The notes below the pieces were generated by a model that was not told the DNA's origin, made no database searches, and saw only the letters and a program-made list of their open reading frames with translations. Both the position numbers and the translations under genes were made by a program. Positions 25,487-34,143 of a stretch of DNA of 64,000 nucleotides are shown one piece after another. Source of the stretch: Streptomyces sp. NBC_01264 (lineage in GTDB: Bacteria > Actinomycetota > Actinomycetes > Streptomycetales > Streptomycetaceae); the NCBI RefSeq assembly GCF_026340675.1, contig NZ_JAPEOX010000001.1:558001-622000 (forward strand), written 5' to 3'. Each line of letters opens with the position of its first letter. The stretch's first letter is position 1.

Positions 25487-25529
25487 CCGGCCGCACCACC
25501 TCATCCGGCACCATCATCGAGACCTGCGT

Positions 25530-25543
25530 TGGGAGCGCTCTCC
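25530..25543 (+). promoter_or_regulatory. CebR box variant overlapping the bglC ribosome site
   Basis: TGGGAGCGCTCTCC matches the CebR palindrome at 12 of 14 positions and ends 1 base before the bglC ATG. Its GGGAG also serves as the Shine-Dalgarno sequence, so repressor bound here would block a bglC-specific transcript near its start. Confidence 0.7.
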
Positions 25544-25544
25544 T

Positions 25545-26987
25545 ATGACCGCGTCCGAGACCCGGCCGCTCACCGCCGTCCGCTCTTTCCCGTCCGGCTT
25601 CCTCTGGGGCACGGCCACCGCCGCGTACCAGATCGAGGGCGCCGCCCGTGAAGGCGGCCGGACCCCGTCCATCTGGGACACCTTCTCGCACACCCCCGGC
25701 AAGGTCTTCGAAGGCCATACCGGTGACGTGGCGGTGGACCACTACCACCGCTTCCCCGAAGACGTCCGGCTGATGTCCGAACTCGGCCTGGGCGCCTACC
25801 GGTTCTCCGTCTCCTGGTCGCGCGTCCAGCCGACCGGACGGGGCCCGGCGGTCCAGAAGGGCCTGGACTTCTACCGCCGGCTCGTCGACGAGCTGCTCGC
25901 CGCCGGTGTCACCCCCGCCCTGACCCTCTACCACTGGGACCTCCCCCAGGAGCTGGAGGACGCGGGGGGCTGGCCGGAGCGCGCGACGGCCGAGCGCTTC
26001 GCCGAGTACGCGGGCCTGGTGGCCGACGCACTCGGGGACCGGGTGAAGCACTGGATCACCCTCAACGAGCCCTGGTGCAGCGCGTTCCTCGGCTACGCCT
26101 CCGGTGTGCACGCCCCGGGCCGGACCGACCCGGTCGCCGCCCTGCGTGCCGCCCACCACCTCAATCTCGGTCACGGCCGCGCCGTCCAGGCCCTGCGGGC
26201 GGCGTTGCCCCGGGACGCTCAGGTCGCGGTCTCCCTCAACCTCCATGAGGTGCGTCCCCTGACGCCCTCGGCCGGTGACCGGGAGGCGGCCCGGCGCATC
26301 GACGCCGTCGGCAACCGGATCTGGCTGGGCCCGATGCTGGAGGGCGCCTATCCCGAGGACCTGCTCGCCGACACCGCGGGCCTGACCGACTGGTCCTTCG
26401 TCCGCGACGGTGACACCGCCACGGTGCACCAGCCCCTGGACCTGCTCGCCGTGAACTACTACACCCCGACGGTCGTCTCGCGGGCGGCGCGGGGGGAGAG
26501 CGTGCCGCAGGACGACGGGCACGGCAACAGCGAGCACTCGCCGTGGCCGGGCGCGGAGGGCGTGGCCTTCCACCGGGCTCCGGGGGAACGTACGGCGATG
26601 GGCTGGCCGGTCGACGCGAGCGCCCTGTACGAGCTGCTGACCCGGACCGCCGCCCGGTATCCCGGGCTGCCGCTCGTGGTCAGCGAGAACGGAGCGGCGT
26701 ACGAGGACGAGGTCGGGCCGGACGGCACGGTGCACGATCCGCTGCGCGCCGCCTACATCCACGCCCACCTCGACGCCGTGCACCGGGCGATCGCCGACGG
26801 GGTGGACGTGCGCGGCTACTTCCTCTGGTCGCTGCTCGACAACTTCGAGTGGTCGTACGGGTACGCGAAGCGGTTCGGGGCGATCCACGTCGACTACGAG
26901 ACCCTGGAGCGCACACCCAAATCGAGTGCGCGCTGGTACGCCCGCGTGGCACGGACCGGGGAGCTGCGCGCCCCGTCGGAGTCGTAG
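25545..26987 (+). CDS. bglC: Intracellular GH1 beta-glucosidase BglC
   Basis: A 480-aa family-1 glycosidase, no signal peptide, that cleaves imported cellobiose to glucose. Motifs: N-terminal [15 protein letters not shown], acid/base Glu in TLNEPWC (near residue 178), nucleophile Glu in VVSENGAAY (near residue 383), and C-terminal [21 protein letters not shown]. It follows cebG in the same direction and has its own CebR-box variant. In Streptomyces BglC also removes the CebR inducer, which makes it part of the switch. Confidence 0.94.
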   Translation: MTASETRPLTAVRSFPSGFLWGTATAAYQIEGAAREGGRTPSIWDTFSHTPGKVFEGHTGDVAVDHYHRFPEDVRLMSELGLGAYRFSVSWSRVQPTGRGPAVQKGLDFYRRLVDELLAAGVTPALTLYHWDLPQELEDAGGWPERATAERFAEYAGLVADALGDRVKHWITLNEPWCSAFLGYASGVHAPGRTDPVAALRAAHHLNLGHGRAVQALRAALPRDAQVAVSLNLHEVRPLTPSAGDREAARRIDAVGNRIWLGPMLEGAYPEDLLADTAGLTDWSFVRDGDTATVHQPLDLLAVNYYTPTVVSRAARGESVPQDDGHGNSEHSPWPGAEGVAFHRAPGERTAMGWPVDASALYELLTRTAARYPGLPLVVSENGAAYEDEVGPDGTVHDPLRAAYIHAHLDAVHRAIADGVDVRGYFLWSLLDNFEWSYGYAKRFGAIHVDYETLERTPKSSARWYARVARTGELRAPSES

Positions 26988-27023
26988 GGGGAACGTGGAC
27001 CGTCCGGCGCCGGAGTACCCCGG

Positions 27024-28484
27024 TCAGGCGGGCGGCGCGATGGACCGGCCTCGTAAGGAGCGGTGCATCAGGAGCCCGTAGAGGGAGGCCGACACCACGA
27101 TGCCGACGGGCAGCGAGAGGTCCACGCCGCCCAGGGCCCGGGCGACGGGGCCCGTGTACAGGGTGTCCACGCAGAGGGCGGATGCCGCGATGCCCGCCGT
27201 CAGGGCCAGGGCGCCCGCCAGGTTGACGCCCCCGGTGTACCAGAAGGGGCTGCCCGGGCTCTCGTCGGTGAGCGCGGGACCGTCGTAGCGGCAGCCCCGC
27301 AGCAGGATGTCGGTCGCGTAGACGGCCGTGCTGGGTCCGAGCACGACGACGGTCAGCTGGAGGAGGTTGCCGACCGTGTCGAGGAAGTTGGAGACGAGGA
27401 GCGCGTACAGGGTCACCGCGACCCCGAGCGCTCCGTCGACGAGGACCCCCAGGGAGCGCCGGACGTGGACGCCGGCGGCCTGGAGGGCGAGGCCCGAGCT
27501 GTAGGCGGTCATGGCGTTGTTGGCGATCGTGCCGAGCACGATCGCCAACAGGAACACGGGTGAGAACCAGGCGGGCAGGATGCCCTCCAGTCCGGCCTGC
27601 GGTTCGGTCATGTCCAGGACGGTCGCGGCGAGGGCGCCCAGTGAGGTGAGGAGGACTCCGGGCAGGAACCCGCCGAGCGCGGTCCAGCCCGCGACGGCCC
27701 ACGGGGAGGCATCGCGCGGCAGGTAGCGGGAGAAGTCCGCGCTGTTGGTGTACGAGAGCGGGCCCGAGGCGATGAGGGTGAGGCCGGCCGCGAGGGTGGC
27801 CCAGAGGGCGACTCCCGTCAGCGGTCGCGCGGGCTGGTGGCCGAGGTCGGCGCGGGTGCACACGTAACCGGCGACGACGGCGAAGGTGACCGTGAGGGCG
27901 AGCGCGATCGGGGGGTAGAGCTTCACCATGGTGGCGTGCCCGTAGACGCCGATGGCCAGGGTGAGGGCGGCGATGACCACGACGACGGCGACCTTGACAC
28001 CGCTGTTCGTGTCGATGCCCGCCTTCTCCACGAGGACGAAGGCGGCGAACGCGGCGGCGGCCAGGTTGAGGGCGATGTAGCAGATGCAGAGCAGCCAGCC
28101 GTTGACCGCGATGTTCACCCGGTTGCCGCGGACTCCGTACATCGCCCGAGCGATCACCTCGCTCGGGGTGCCCGAGGCCGGTCCCGAGGCGGCCAGCAGG
28201 CCGATCGGCGCCCAGAACAGGCTGCCCAGCACGATGACCGCGACGGCCTGACCCAGGCTCAGGCCCATGAGGATCAGGGCGCCGCCGACCACCATGCTCA
28301 GGTAGTTGACGTTCGCCGCGGCCCAGACGGGGAAGAGCTCACGGGCCCGGCCGTGGCGTTCCCGGTCGGGGACGTGGTCGATGCCGTGGGCCTCGATCCG
28401 GCCGGGCCGGTCCGTATCCGTGCCCGTTCCCGTGCCCGTGCCCTTGTCCGTACCGGTTCCGGTGCCCGGATCCCTGGATGCCAT
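27024..28484 (-). CDS. NCS1-type purine/cytosine (nucleobase cation symporter) permease
   Basis: A 486-aa membrane protein with about 12 helices. Motifs are ELFPVWAAANVNYLSMVVGGAL near the first helices and RAMYGVRGNRVNIAVNGWL, typical of the purine-cytosine permease branch of NCS1. It would import a nucleobase, hydantoin, allantoin or related compound. ATG 28484 has GGAGGG upstream. The N-tail contains a Gly-Thr repeat (GTGTGTDKGTGTGTGTDTD) encoded by a six-base repeat at about 28400-28475. Divergent from a TetR regulator, which is its probable controller. Confidence 0.85.
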   Translation of the reverse strand: MASRDPGTGTGTDKGTGTGTGTDTDRPGRIEAHGIDHVPDRERHGRARELFPVWAAANVNYLSMVVGGALILMGLSLGQAVAVIVLGSLFWAPIGLLAASGPASGTPSEVIARAMYGVRGNRVNIAVNGWLLCICYIALNLAAAAFAAFVLVEKAGIDTNSGVKVAVVVVIAALTLAIGVYGHATMVKLYPPIALALTVTFAVVAGYVCTRADLGHQPARPLTGVALWATLAAGLTLIASGPLSYTNSADFSRYLPRDASPWAVAGWTALGGFLPGVLLTSLGALAATVLDMTEPQAGLEGILPAWFSPVFLLAIVLGTIANNAMTAYSSGLALQAAGVHVRRSLGVLVDGALGVAVTLYALLVSNFLDTVGNLLQLTVVVLGPSTAVYATDILLRGCRYDGPALTDESPGSPFWYTGGVNLAGALALTAGIAASALCVDTLYTGPVARALGGVDLSLPVGIVVSASLYGLLMHRSLRGRSIAPPA

Positions 28485-28560
28485 GGAGCCCTCCGTCTGC
28501 GGTCGTACCCACCTGCGATCTTCACGCACCCGGCGAGGGGCGGCGTGCGACGACATCGGC

Positions 28561-28580
28561 GCACTCGGACGCACTCGGAC
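28561..28580. promoter_or_regulatory. Tandem 10-bp direct repeat in a divergent promoter region
   Basis: GCACTCGGAC occurs twice head to tail in the gap between the NCS1 permease and the TetR gene. One-turn phasing suggests a protein-binding site. Confidence 0.5.
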
Positions 28581-28640
28581 CGCGGGCGCCCTACGGAGGC
28601 CGCACGGAGGGCAGTTGTCGCCTCCGGGTACGGTTTCGGT

Positions 28641-29369
28641 ATGGACGCATACGCAACGAATTCGACATCCGGCGACGCGATCCCGGCAGAGCTGATCAAG
28701 GACACCGCGCGGGTGCACCTGGAGAAGCTGGGCGGTGGAGGGCTGTCCCTGGACTCGGTCGCGCAGGACTGCGGCCGTACCGCCGCCGAGGTGCGGGCCC
28801 TCTTCCCGCACCGGGACGATCTGCTGACCGCCCTGGTCATCGATGCCTACGACGCGTCCGGCGCCGCCATGGAGCGGGCCCACGAGGAAGCCGTCGGCGT
28901 CGGCGCACCTGCGGGTGTACGGCTGCTCGCGGTCACGCGCGCGCTGCGCCGGTGGTCCTTCGGCCACCCCGCCGAGTTCACGCTGATCTACGGATCGCCC
29001 GTACCCGGTTACCACGCCCCGCAGGACACCGTCCTGCCCGCCTCGCGCACGCCCGGCGTCCTCGCCCGCATCGTGGGCGCGGCGCTGGAGGGCGGCGAAC
29101 TGACCCCGCCCCGGCGGACGGTGCCCGGGCCGCCGCTGCTGCTGCCGGCCGCCGTGGAGGCCTTCGGCGGCTTGCCCCCGGAGCCGTTCTCGGACGTCAT
29201 CGAGCGCGGGATCGTGCTGTGGAGCAGCCTGATCGGGCTCCTGGTGTTCCAGGTCTTCAGCCGCACCCACGACAGCGTCCGCGACGAGGCCGCGTTCTTC
29301 GACTACGCCGTCGCCGTGGCGGCCGAAAGCATCGGGCTCGTGGTCCCCCTGGACGGGGACGCCCGCTGA
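28641..29369 (+). CDS. TetR/AcrR-family regulator (WHG-type C-terminal domain)
   Basis: A 242-aa regulator. The N-terminal helices carry a TetR-like HTH (LSLDSVAQDCGRTAAEVRALFPHRDDLLTALVIDAY). The C-terminal domain (about 90-210), with RALRRWSFGHPAEFTLIYGSPVPGY, is the WHG/TetR_C_13 type. ATG 28641 was chosen because the HTH starts soon after; only a weak ribosome site is seen. Divergent from the NCS1 permease with a 156-base shared region, so it probably represses that transporter. Confidence 0.85.
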   Translation: MDAYATNSTSGDAIPAELIKDTARVHLEKLGGGGLSLDSVAQDCGRTAAEVRALFPHRDDLLTALVIDAYDASGAAMERAHEEAVGVGAPAGVRLLAVTRALRRWSFGHPAEFTLIYGSPVPGYHAPQDTVLPASRTPGVLARIVGAALEGGELTPPRRTVPGPPLLLPAAVEAFGGLPPEPFSDVIERGIVLWSSLIGLLVFQVFSRTHDSVRDEAAFFDYAVAVAAESIGLVVPLDGDAR

Positions 29370-29514
29370 GGACCGGAAGGACGTGACGGGGGGCTCCGAC
29401 GGAGCGACCCGCGGAGGAGCTTGACGGGGGCTCGGGCAGGGGCTCGGGCAGGGGGCCTTGGCCAGGGCTTTCACGGGCGGGTTACCGTGTCCCTTCATCC
29501 GAGGGGGAACACCG

Positions 29515-30693
29515 ATGTCGCACCACACTGGGTGGGGTCACCACCCGAGCCATCCCGTACCGCCGCAGTGGGGAGGTGGCTGGATGCCACCCCCCGCACC
29601 TCAGCCGGGGGTCATACCCTTGCGCCCGCTCGATACGGGCGCGGTGCTGAGCGGGGCCTTCGGGACCTTCCGGCGGTACTGGAAGCCCCTGATCGGCGTC
29701 ATGGCCGCCGTACAGGGGATCGGGATCCTGCTCGTGGCCGCCGCCTTCGCCATCACCTTCTGGGCCACCTACGACCGCTTCTCGGCCCTCTTCGATCTCG
29801 GCCCGGGGGAAAGCCCCGAAGGGTCGGACGTGGCCGCCCTCTTCTTGTCCTTCATCCCGGCGGGCGTGGTCCTGCTCGTCACGACGATCGTGGGCGCCGC
29901 GATGTTCAGCGCGCTGTGCCCCGCGTTGATCCAGGAGGCGGTGCTCGGCCGCACCGTGACCTTCGGCTCGCTGTGGCGCCGCAGCTGGTCACGGCTGCCG
30001 GCGGTGCTCGGCACCGTACTGCTCACCGCGCTGGCCGCGGGCGGGCCGGCGATCCTGCTCTACGCCATCTGCGTCCCGCTGATCATCGTGTCCGCGGACC
30101 TGGACGGCTCCGGCCCGCCGGCCGCCTTCTTCCTGCTCCTGCTGGGCACGTTCCTGTTCGCCCCCTTCACGGTCTGGCTCATGACCCGGTTCAGCCTCGC
30201 TCCCGCCGCGGCGGTGTGCGAGGGACTCGGCCCCGTCGCGGCCCTGCGGCGCTCTTCGCGCCTGGTCCGCGACGGCTGGTGGAGGGTGTTCGGCATTTCG
30301 CTGCTCGGTTACGTCGTGGCGATGGCCGTGGGGTACGCCATCCAGATGCCGTTCAGCTTCGTCGGCGTGTTCGGACTCTTCCCGACCCTGCCGGGGGCGG
30401 GTGATCCCGCTCCGGAGCCCAGCGCCCTGGTCTTCGGGTTCGCGATCTACGCCGCGACCACGATGCTCGGCGGGTTCGTCAGCGCGCTGTTCCAGTACAG
30501 CTTCCCGCAATTGGTCATCGCCCTGATCTACGTCGACCAGCGGATGCGCAAGGAGAACCTCGCGGCGGCGCTCATCGCCACCGCCTTCCCCGCGCCGTCG
30601 GAGACATCGGCGACGGAGCCGGAGAACAGGCCGGAGGTCGGGCCCGGGACCGTGCCCGGGACGGGAAACGCGGCGGACCCCGAGCAGAGCTGA
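29515..30693 (+). CDS. Polytopic membrane protein (GPDP membrane-domain-like)
   Basis: A 392-aa protein with a His/Pro/Gly-rich cytoplasmic tail (about 40 residues, HHPSHPVPPQWGGG) and about six long hydrophobic stretches. It opens with LDTGAVLSGAFGTFRRYWKPLIGVM. This pattern matches the actinobacterial membrane family often called glycerophosphodiester phosphodiesterase membrane domain, which lacks a catalytic part. The C-tail is low-complexity (PEVGPGTVPGTGNA). ATG 29515 has GAGGGGGA upstream. Function unknown; in other actinobacteria such proteins are linked to the cell envelope. It stands alone between the TetR gene and a small monooxygenase. Confidence 0.7.
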   Translation: MSHHTGWGHHPSHPVPPQWGGGWMPPPAPQPGVIPLRPLDTGAVLSGAFGTFRRYWKPLIGVMAAVQGIGILLVAAAFAITFWATYDRFSALFDLGPGESPEGSDVAALFLSFIPAGVVLLVTTIVGAAMFSALCPALIQEAVLGRTVTFGSLWRRSWSRLPAVLGTVLLTALAAGGPAILLYAICVPLIIVSADLDGSGPPAAFFLLLLGTFLFAPFTVWLMTRFSLAPAAAVCEGLGPVAALRRSSRLVRDGWWRVFGISLLGYVVAMAVGYAIQMPFSFVGVFGLFPTLPGAGDPAPEPSALVFGFAIYAATTMLGGFVSALFQYSFPQLVIALIYVDQRMRKENLAAALIATAFPAPSETSATEPENRPEVGPGTVPGTGNAADPEQS

Positions 30694-30738
30694 GGAGACC
30701 GCGGGCCGGGTGGGCGGGCTCGCGCCTACAATGCTCGA

Positions 30739-31062
30739 ATGATCTTCATTGTGGTCAAATTCCCCGTCAAGTCCGAGTACGTCGAGCAGTGGCCCGAGCT
30801 GGTCGCGGAGTTCACGCGGGCCACCCGGGCCGAGTCCGGCAACCTGTGGTTCGAGTGGTCCCGGAGCCTGGAGGAGCCGGACACCTATGTCCTGGTCGAG
30901 GCGTTCCAGGACGATGCCGCGGAAGCGCACGTCACGTCCGCGCACTTCCGCAAGGCCCTGGAGACCATGCGCCCGCTGGTCACCCGGACACCGGAGATCG
31001 TCAGCACCACCATCGAGGGCGCGACCGGCTGGAGCCGGATGGGCGAGCTCCAGGTCGACTGA
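30739..31062 (+). CDS. ABM-domain (YgiN-like) putative monooxygenase
   Basis: A 107-aa ferredoxin-like alpha/beta-fold protein of the antibiotic-biosynthesis-monooxygenase family (IFIVVKFPVKSEYVEQWPELVAEF, NLWFEWSRSLEEPDTYVLVEAFQD, HVTSAHFRKALETM). Members dimerise and either oxygenate quinol-like substrates without cofactor or protect against reactive compounds. The His in HVTSAHF is the usual active-site candidate. It precedes the KAS operon by 324 bases and could supply a tailoring step, but a GGCGTC/GACGCC hairpin (31164-31180) lies between, so co-transcription is uncertain. Confidence 0.8.
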   Translation: MIFIVVKFPVKSEYVEQWPELVAEFTRATRAESGNLWFEWSRSLEEPDTYVLVEAFQDDAAEAHVTSAHFRKALETMRPLVTRTPEIVSTTIEGATGWSRMGELQVD

Positions 31063-31386
31063 CGGCCGGGTGCGCGTGCAACACGTTCAACAGGGGCACC
31101 CCTTCCCCACCGTTGCCCCCGGACCGTGCAGCCGGTTGATGGATCCGGGAGTGGCGGCACCCTGGCGTCAGCAAGACGCCTGGACAGCCGTACCCCGTTC
31201 ACCCTTTGGGGCGACATCCCGATGGCCCATCGGCCGTAACGTTTCTCCCGTCATGCTCCTGAGCTGCGGCGATGACGCCGAACCAGATGTCCAGCACATC
31301 CGTTCCCCTTCGACTCCGCACCCGCCTTGATCTTGACCCGCCCTACAGTCGTGCCGCTCCCCCGAGATCCCTCCTGAGAGACGTGC
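31063..31386 (+). promoter_or_regulatory. Non-coding region upstream of the KAS operon
   Basis: 324 bases without a gene. They hold a small hairpin (GGCGTC-N5-GACGCC, 31164-31180), a 15-bp palindrome CCGATGG-C-CCATCGG (31219-31233), and two overlapping TTGA hexamers (31327-31338) just before the operon. The 15-bp palindrome is the best candidate operator for the operon; no regulator gene is adjacent. Confidence 0.45.
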
Positions 31387-32469
31387 GTGACTTCCCTCCT
31401 GCCTTGCTCAGAAGACCAGTTGACGCCCCCGGCCACCCGCCCCGCCGCTCCCGCGGCGGTGCTGGAGGGGATCGCCGGTTACGTTCCGCCCCGGGTGGTC
31501 GCCAACGCCGGGCTCCCCACGGCATGGGGCGTCGACGACGCCTGGGTGCACCGCCGCACCGGAATCCGCGAGCGGCGCCGGGCCGATCCCGGCGTGTCCA
31601 CCGGCGAGCTCGCCCTGGAAGCCGGGCGCCGCGCCCTGGCCGTGGCGGGCGGCGCTCCGGTGGACACCGTGCTCGTGGCCACCTCCACCCCGGACCGGCC
31701 CATGCCGGCCATGGCCCCGCAGCTGGCCACCCGTCTGGGCCTGGGTGGCGCGGCGGCCTGGGACGTGAACGCAGCCTGCAGCGGCTTCCTGTACGGGCTG
31801 GCCACCGCCGCCGGCGCCCTGCTCTCCGGCTGCGCCGACCGGGTGCTGCTCGTGGCGGCCGACCTGTACTCGACCCTCCTGGACCCCGAGGACCGCTCGG
31901 CCGGCATCGTCTTCGGCGACGGCGCGGGCGCCGTCGTGCTCCGCCGGGGCCGCGCCGGCGAACCGGGGAGCATCCTGGCCTTCGACCTCGGTAGCGACGG
32001 CTCGGGCGACGAACTGATCGAGGTGCGCGGCGGCGGGGCCCGGGAGCGCTCCGCCCCGGAGGCCCACGGCCCCGGCGACCGGCACTTCCGCATGCGGGGG
32101 CGCGAGGTCTTCCAGCACGCGGTGACCCGGATGACCCAGTCCTCGCAGACCGTACTGAAGCACGCGGGCTGGTCGCCCGAGGACGTGGACCGGTTCTGCG
32201 CCCATCAGGCCAACGCCCGCATCGTGAAGGCCGTCGGGGAGCGCCTGCCCGTCCCCGGTCCGCGCCGGGTGACCAACATCGAGCGGGTCGGCAACACCGG
32301 CGCCGCGTCCATCCCGCTCGCCCTGGCCGACGCCGCCTCGCGCGGCGAACTGCACGCCGGGGAAAGGGTGCTGCTCACCACCTTCGGCGCCGGGCTCACC
32401 TGGGGGTCGGCCGCCGTGCTCTGGCCACGGCTGGAGCGTGCGGTGCCCGGCATCGAACCGGCGCCCTGA
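31387..32469 (+). CDS. Beta-ketoacyl-ACP synthase III (FabH-like)
   Basis: A 360-aa condensing enzyme with the complete KASIII triad: Cys in NAACSGFLYG (about residue 132), His in FCAHQANARI and Asn in GNTGAASIP. It would start an acyl chain by condensing an acyl-CoA starter with malonyl-ACP. GTG start at 31387 with a weak ribosome site; the first about 25 residues are a loose extension (PPATRPAAPAAV), so a later start is possible. First gene of a tight operon with ACP, KASII, a second KASIII, a CMD-like protein and a P450. Compare RedP in the prodiginine pathway. Confidence 0.9.
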   Translation: MTSLLPCSEDQLTPPATRPAAPAAVLEGIAGYVPPRVVANAGLPTAWGVDDAWVHRRTGIRERRRADPGVSTGELALEAGRRALAVAGGAPVDTVLVATSTPDRPMPAMAPQLATRLGLGGAAAWDVNAACSGFLYGLATAAGALLSGCADRVLLVAADLYSTLLDPEDRSAGIVFGDGAGAVVLRRGRAGEPGSILAFDLGSDGSGDELIEVRGGGARERSAPEAHGPGDRHFRMRGREVFQHAVTRMTQSSQTVLKHAGWSPEDVDRFCAHQANARIVKAVGERLPVPGPRRVTNIERVGNTGAASIPLALADAASRGELHAGERVLLTTFGAGLTWGSAAVLWPRLERAVPGIEPAP

Positions 32470-32600
32470 GGTCCCTCCCCGCACCACCGGGCTCTCCCCA
32501 CGGCCCCGGCACCCCCACCGCGTTCGCCACCCACACCGGAGCGGGGCCGCTTCTCGCTGCCCGCTCGCGATCACCACCCGTCCCGGAAGGACACATCGCC

Positions 32601-32849
32601 ATGCCCCCGGTCCAGACCGTCCTCACCACCGTGCTCACCGAGAAGTTCGAGGTCTCCCCCGAGAGCGTCCTGCCCGACGCCACCCTGGAAAGCCTGGACC
32701 TCGACTCGCTCGCCCTCGCCGAACTGGCCCTCGCCCTCCAGGAGGAGCTCGGCGTGAAGGTCGAGGAGCACGAGGCCGCCAAGCGCACCACCATCGCCGA
32801 GCTCGTGGCCGTGCTCCACTCCAAGCGGACCGGACAGGACGCCCTGTGA
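32601..32849 (+). CDS. Acyl carrier protein
   Basis: An 82-aa acidic four-helix ACP with the phosphopantetheine Ser36 in LDLDSLALAEL and a typical third helix KRTTIAELVAVLHSK. It carries the growing acyl chain between KASIII and KASII of this operon. The stop overlaps the GTG of the KASII gene (GTGA), so the two are translationally coupled. GGAAGGA is upstream of the ATG. It is not the housekeeping AcpP pattern (DSLDxxE), since the motif here is DSLALAE. Confidence 0.92.
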   Translation: MPPVQTVLTTVLTEKFEVSPESVLPDATLESLDLDSLALAELALALQEELGVKVEEHEAAKRTTIAELVAVLHSKRTGQDAL

Positions 32850-34102
32850 CGGGCTCCCCGCGACGCAGCGCCGTCGCCGTCACCGGCCTGGGGCTGATCA
32901 CTCCGGCCGGGTTCGGCCGCGAGGACAGCTGGGCCGGCGTGCTCCGGGGCCGCTCCACCGCGCAGACCGATCCCGAGCTGAAGGACTGCCCGGTCGACAT
33001 CTCCTGCCGGATCCCCGCCTTCGCCCCCGACCAGGGGCGCATCGGCGGCCGCAAGGCCTGGCGGATGGGCCGCTTCACGCAGCTCGCGGTCCTGGCGGCC
33101 CGCGAGGCCGTGGCCGACGCGGGACTCGACCCCGCCTCCTGGGACGGGGCGCGGGTGGCCGTGGTGATCGGCTCGGGACTGGCCGGCGCCGCCCATCTGG
33201 AAACCCAGACCCTGCGCCACCACCAGGGCGGACCCGACCTGGTCTCCCCCTCCCTCATCCCGATGCTCATCCCGAACATGGCCGCCGGCGAGGTGTCGGC
33301 CGACCTCGGTGCCCACGGCCCCTCCCTGGCCACCGAGACGGCCTGTTCCTCCGGAGCTACCGCCCTGGCCGTCGCCCGGGACCTGCTGCTCTCCGGGGCC
33401 TGCGACATCGCGATCGCCGGCGGCTCGGAGGCCGCCGTGACCCCGGTGGTCACCACCGGGTTCGCCCGGATGGGCGCCCTGTCCGGGCGGGTGGACCAGC
33501 CGGCGCTGGCCTCCAGGCCGTTCGCGGCGGACCGGGACGGCTTCGTCATCGCCGAGGGAGCCGCAGTGCTCGTACTGGAGCGGCCGGCGGACGCGGCGGC
33601 CCGCGGACGGCGCGGATACGCGCACCTCGCCGGGGCCGGCCTCACCTCGGACGCACACCATCCGACGGCGCCGTCGCCCGGCGGGGAGTACGCCGAGGCG
33701 GCCCTGCGGGCAGCGCTCGCCGAGGCCGGGCTGTCCCCGGCCGACGTCGACCACGTCAACGCCCACGGCACCTCCACCCCCCTCAACGACCGCACCGAGG
33801 CCGAGCTCATCGCACGCGTCCTGCCGCACGGCCCCAGCGTGACCGCCCCCAAGGGGGTGCTCGGCCACACCCTCGGCGCCGCCGGCGCCGTGGATGCCGC
33901 GCTCACCGCGCTCGCCATCCGGGACTCCCGGGTGCCGCCGATCGCCAATCTCACGGCGGGCGGCTCCGGTTGCGGCTCCGGCTCGCCCTATGACATCGAC
34001 TGCGTGACCGGCACCGCGCGCGAGCAGCGGGTCACCGCCGCCGTCAGTCACTCCTTCGGCTTCGGCGGGCACAACGTGGTGCTCCTCCTCACCGCGCCCT
34101 GA
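32846..34102 (+). CDS. Beta-ketoacyl-ACP synthase II (FabF-like)
   Basis: A 418-aa elongating condensing enzyme with an intact Cys-His-His triad: ATETACSSGATAL, NAHGTSTPLND and KGVLGHTLGAAG. The GTG start overlaps the ACP stop. There is no chain-length-factor partner, so this is not a minimal type II PKS; it looks like a dedicated fatty-acid-type KASII, as RedR is for prodiginines. No ketoreductase, dehydratase or enoyl reductase is in the operon, so these would be borrowed from primary FAS, or the chain stays unreduced. Confidence 0.92.
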   Translation: MTGSPRRSAVAVTGLGLITPAGFGREDSWAGVLRGRSTAQTDPELKDCPVDISCRIPAFAPDQGRIGGRKAWRMGRFTQLAVLAAREAVADAGLDPASWDGARVAVVIGSGLAGAAHLETQTLRHHQGGPDLVSPSLIPMLIPNMAAGEVSADLGAHGPSLATETACSSGATALAVARDLLLSGACDIAIAGGSEAAVTPVVTTGFARMGALSGRVDQPALASRPFAADRDGFVIAEGAAVLVLERPADAAARGRRGYAHLAGAGLTSDAHHPTAPSPGGEYAEAALRAALAEAGLSPADVDHVNAHGTSTPLNDRTEAELIARVLPHGPSVTAPKGVLGHTLGAAGAVDAALTALAIRDSRVPPIANLTAGGSGCGSGSPYDIDCVTGTAREQRVTAAVSHSFGFGGHNVVLLLTAP

Positions 34103-34143
34103 CCGCGGCCGTCCCCCACCAGCAGAAGAAGAGCTCCGTACCC

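Noticed and set aside
27003..27014. The palindrome TCCGGCGCCGGA after bglC as a terminator.
   Set aside because: A 12-base self-complementary stretch with no loop is a weak hairpin and common by chance in GC-rich DNA.
27024..29528. An 834-codon reading of the NCS1 permease frame starting far upstream.
   Set aside because: The first about 350 codons run antisense through the TetR gene and have no domain; the ATG at 28484 has a good ribosome site.
32396..34072. A 558-codon frame antisense to the KASII gene.
   Set aside because: Opposite a gene with a complete Cys-His-His triad; low-complexity translation.
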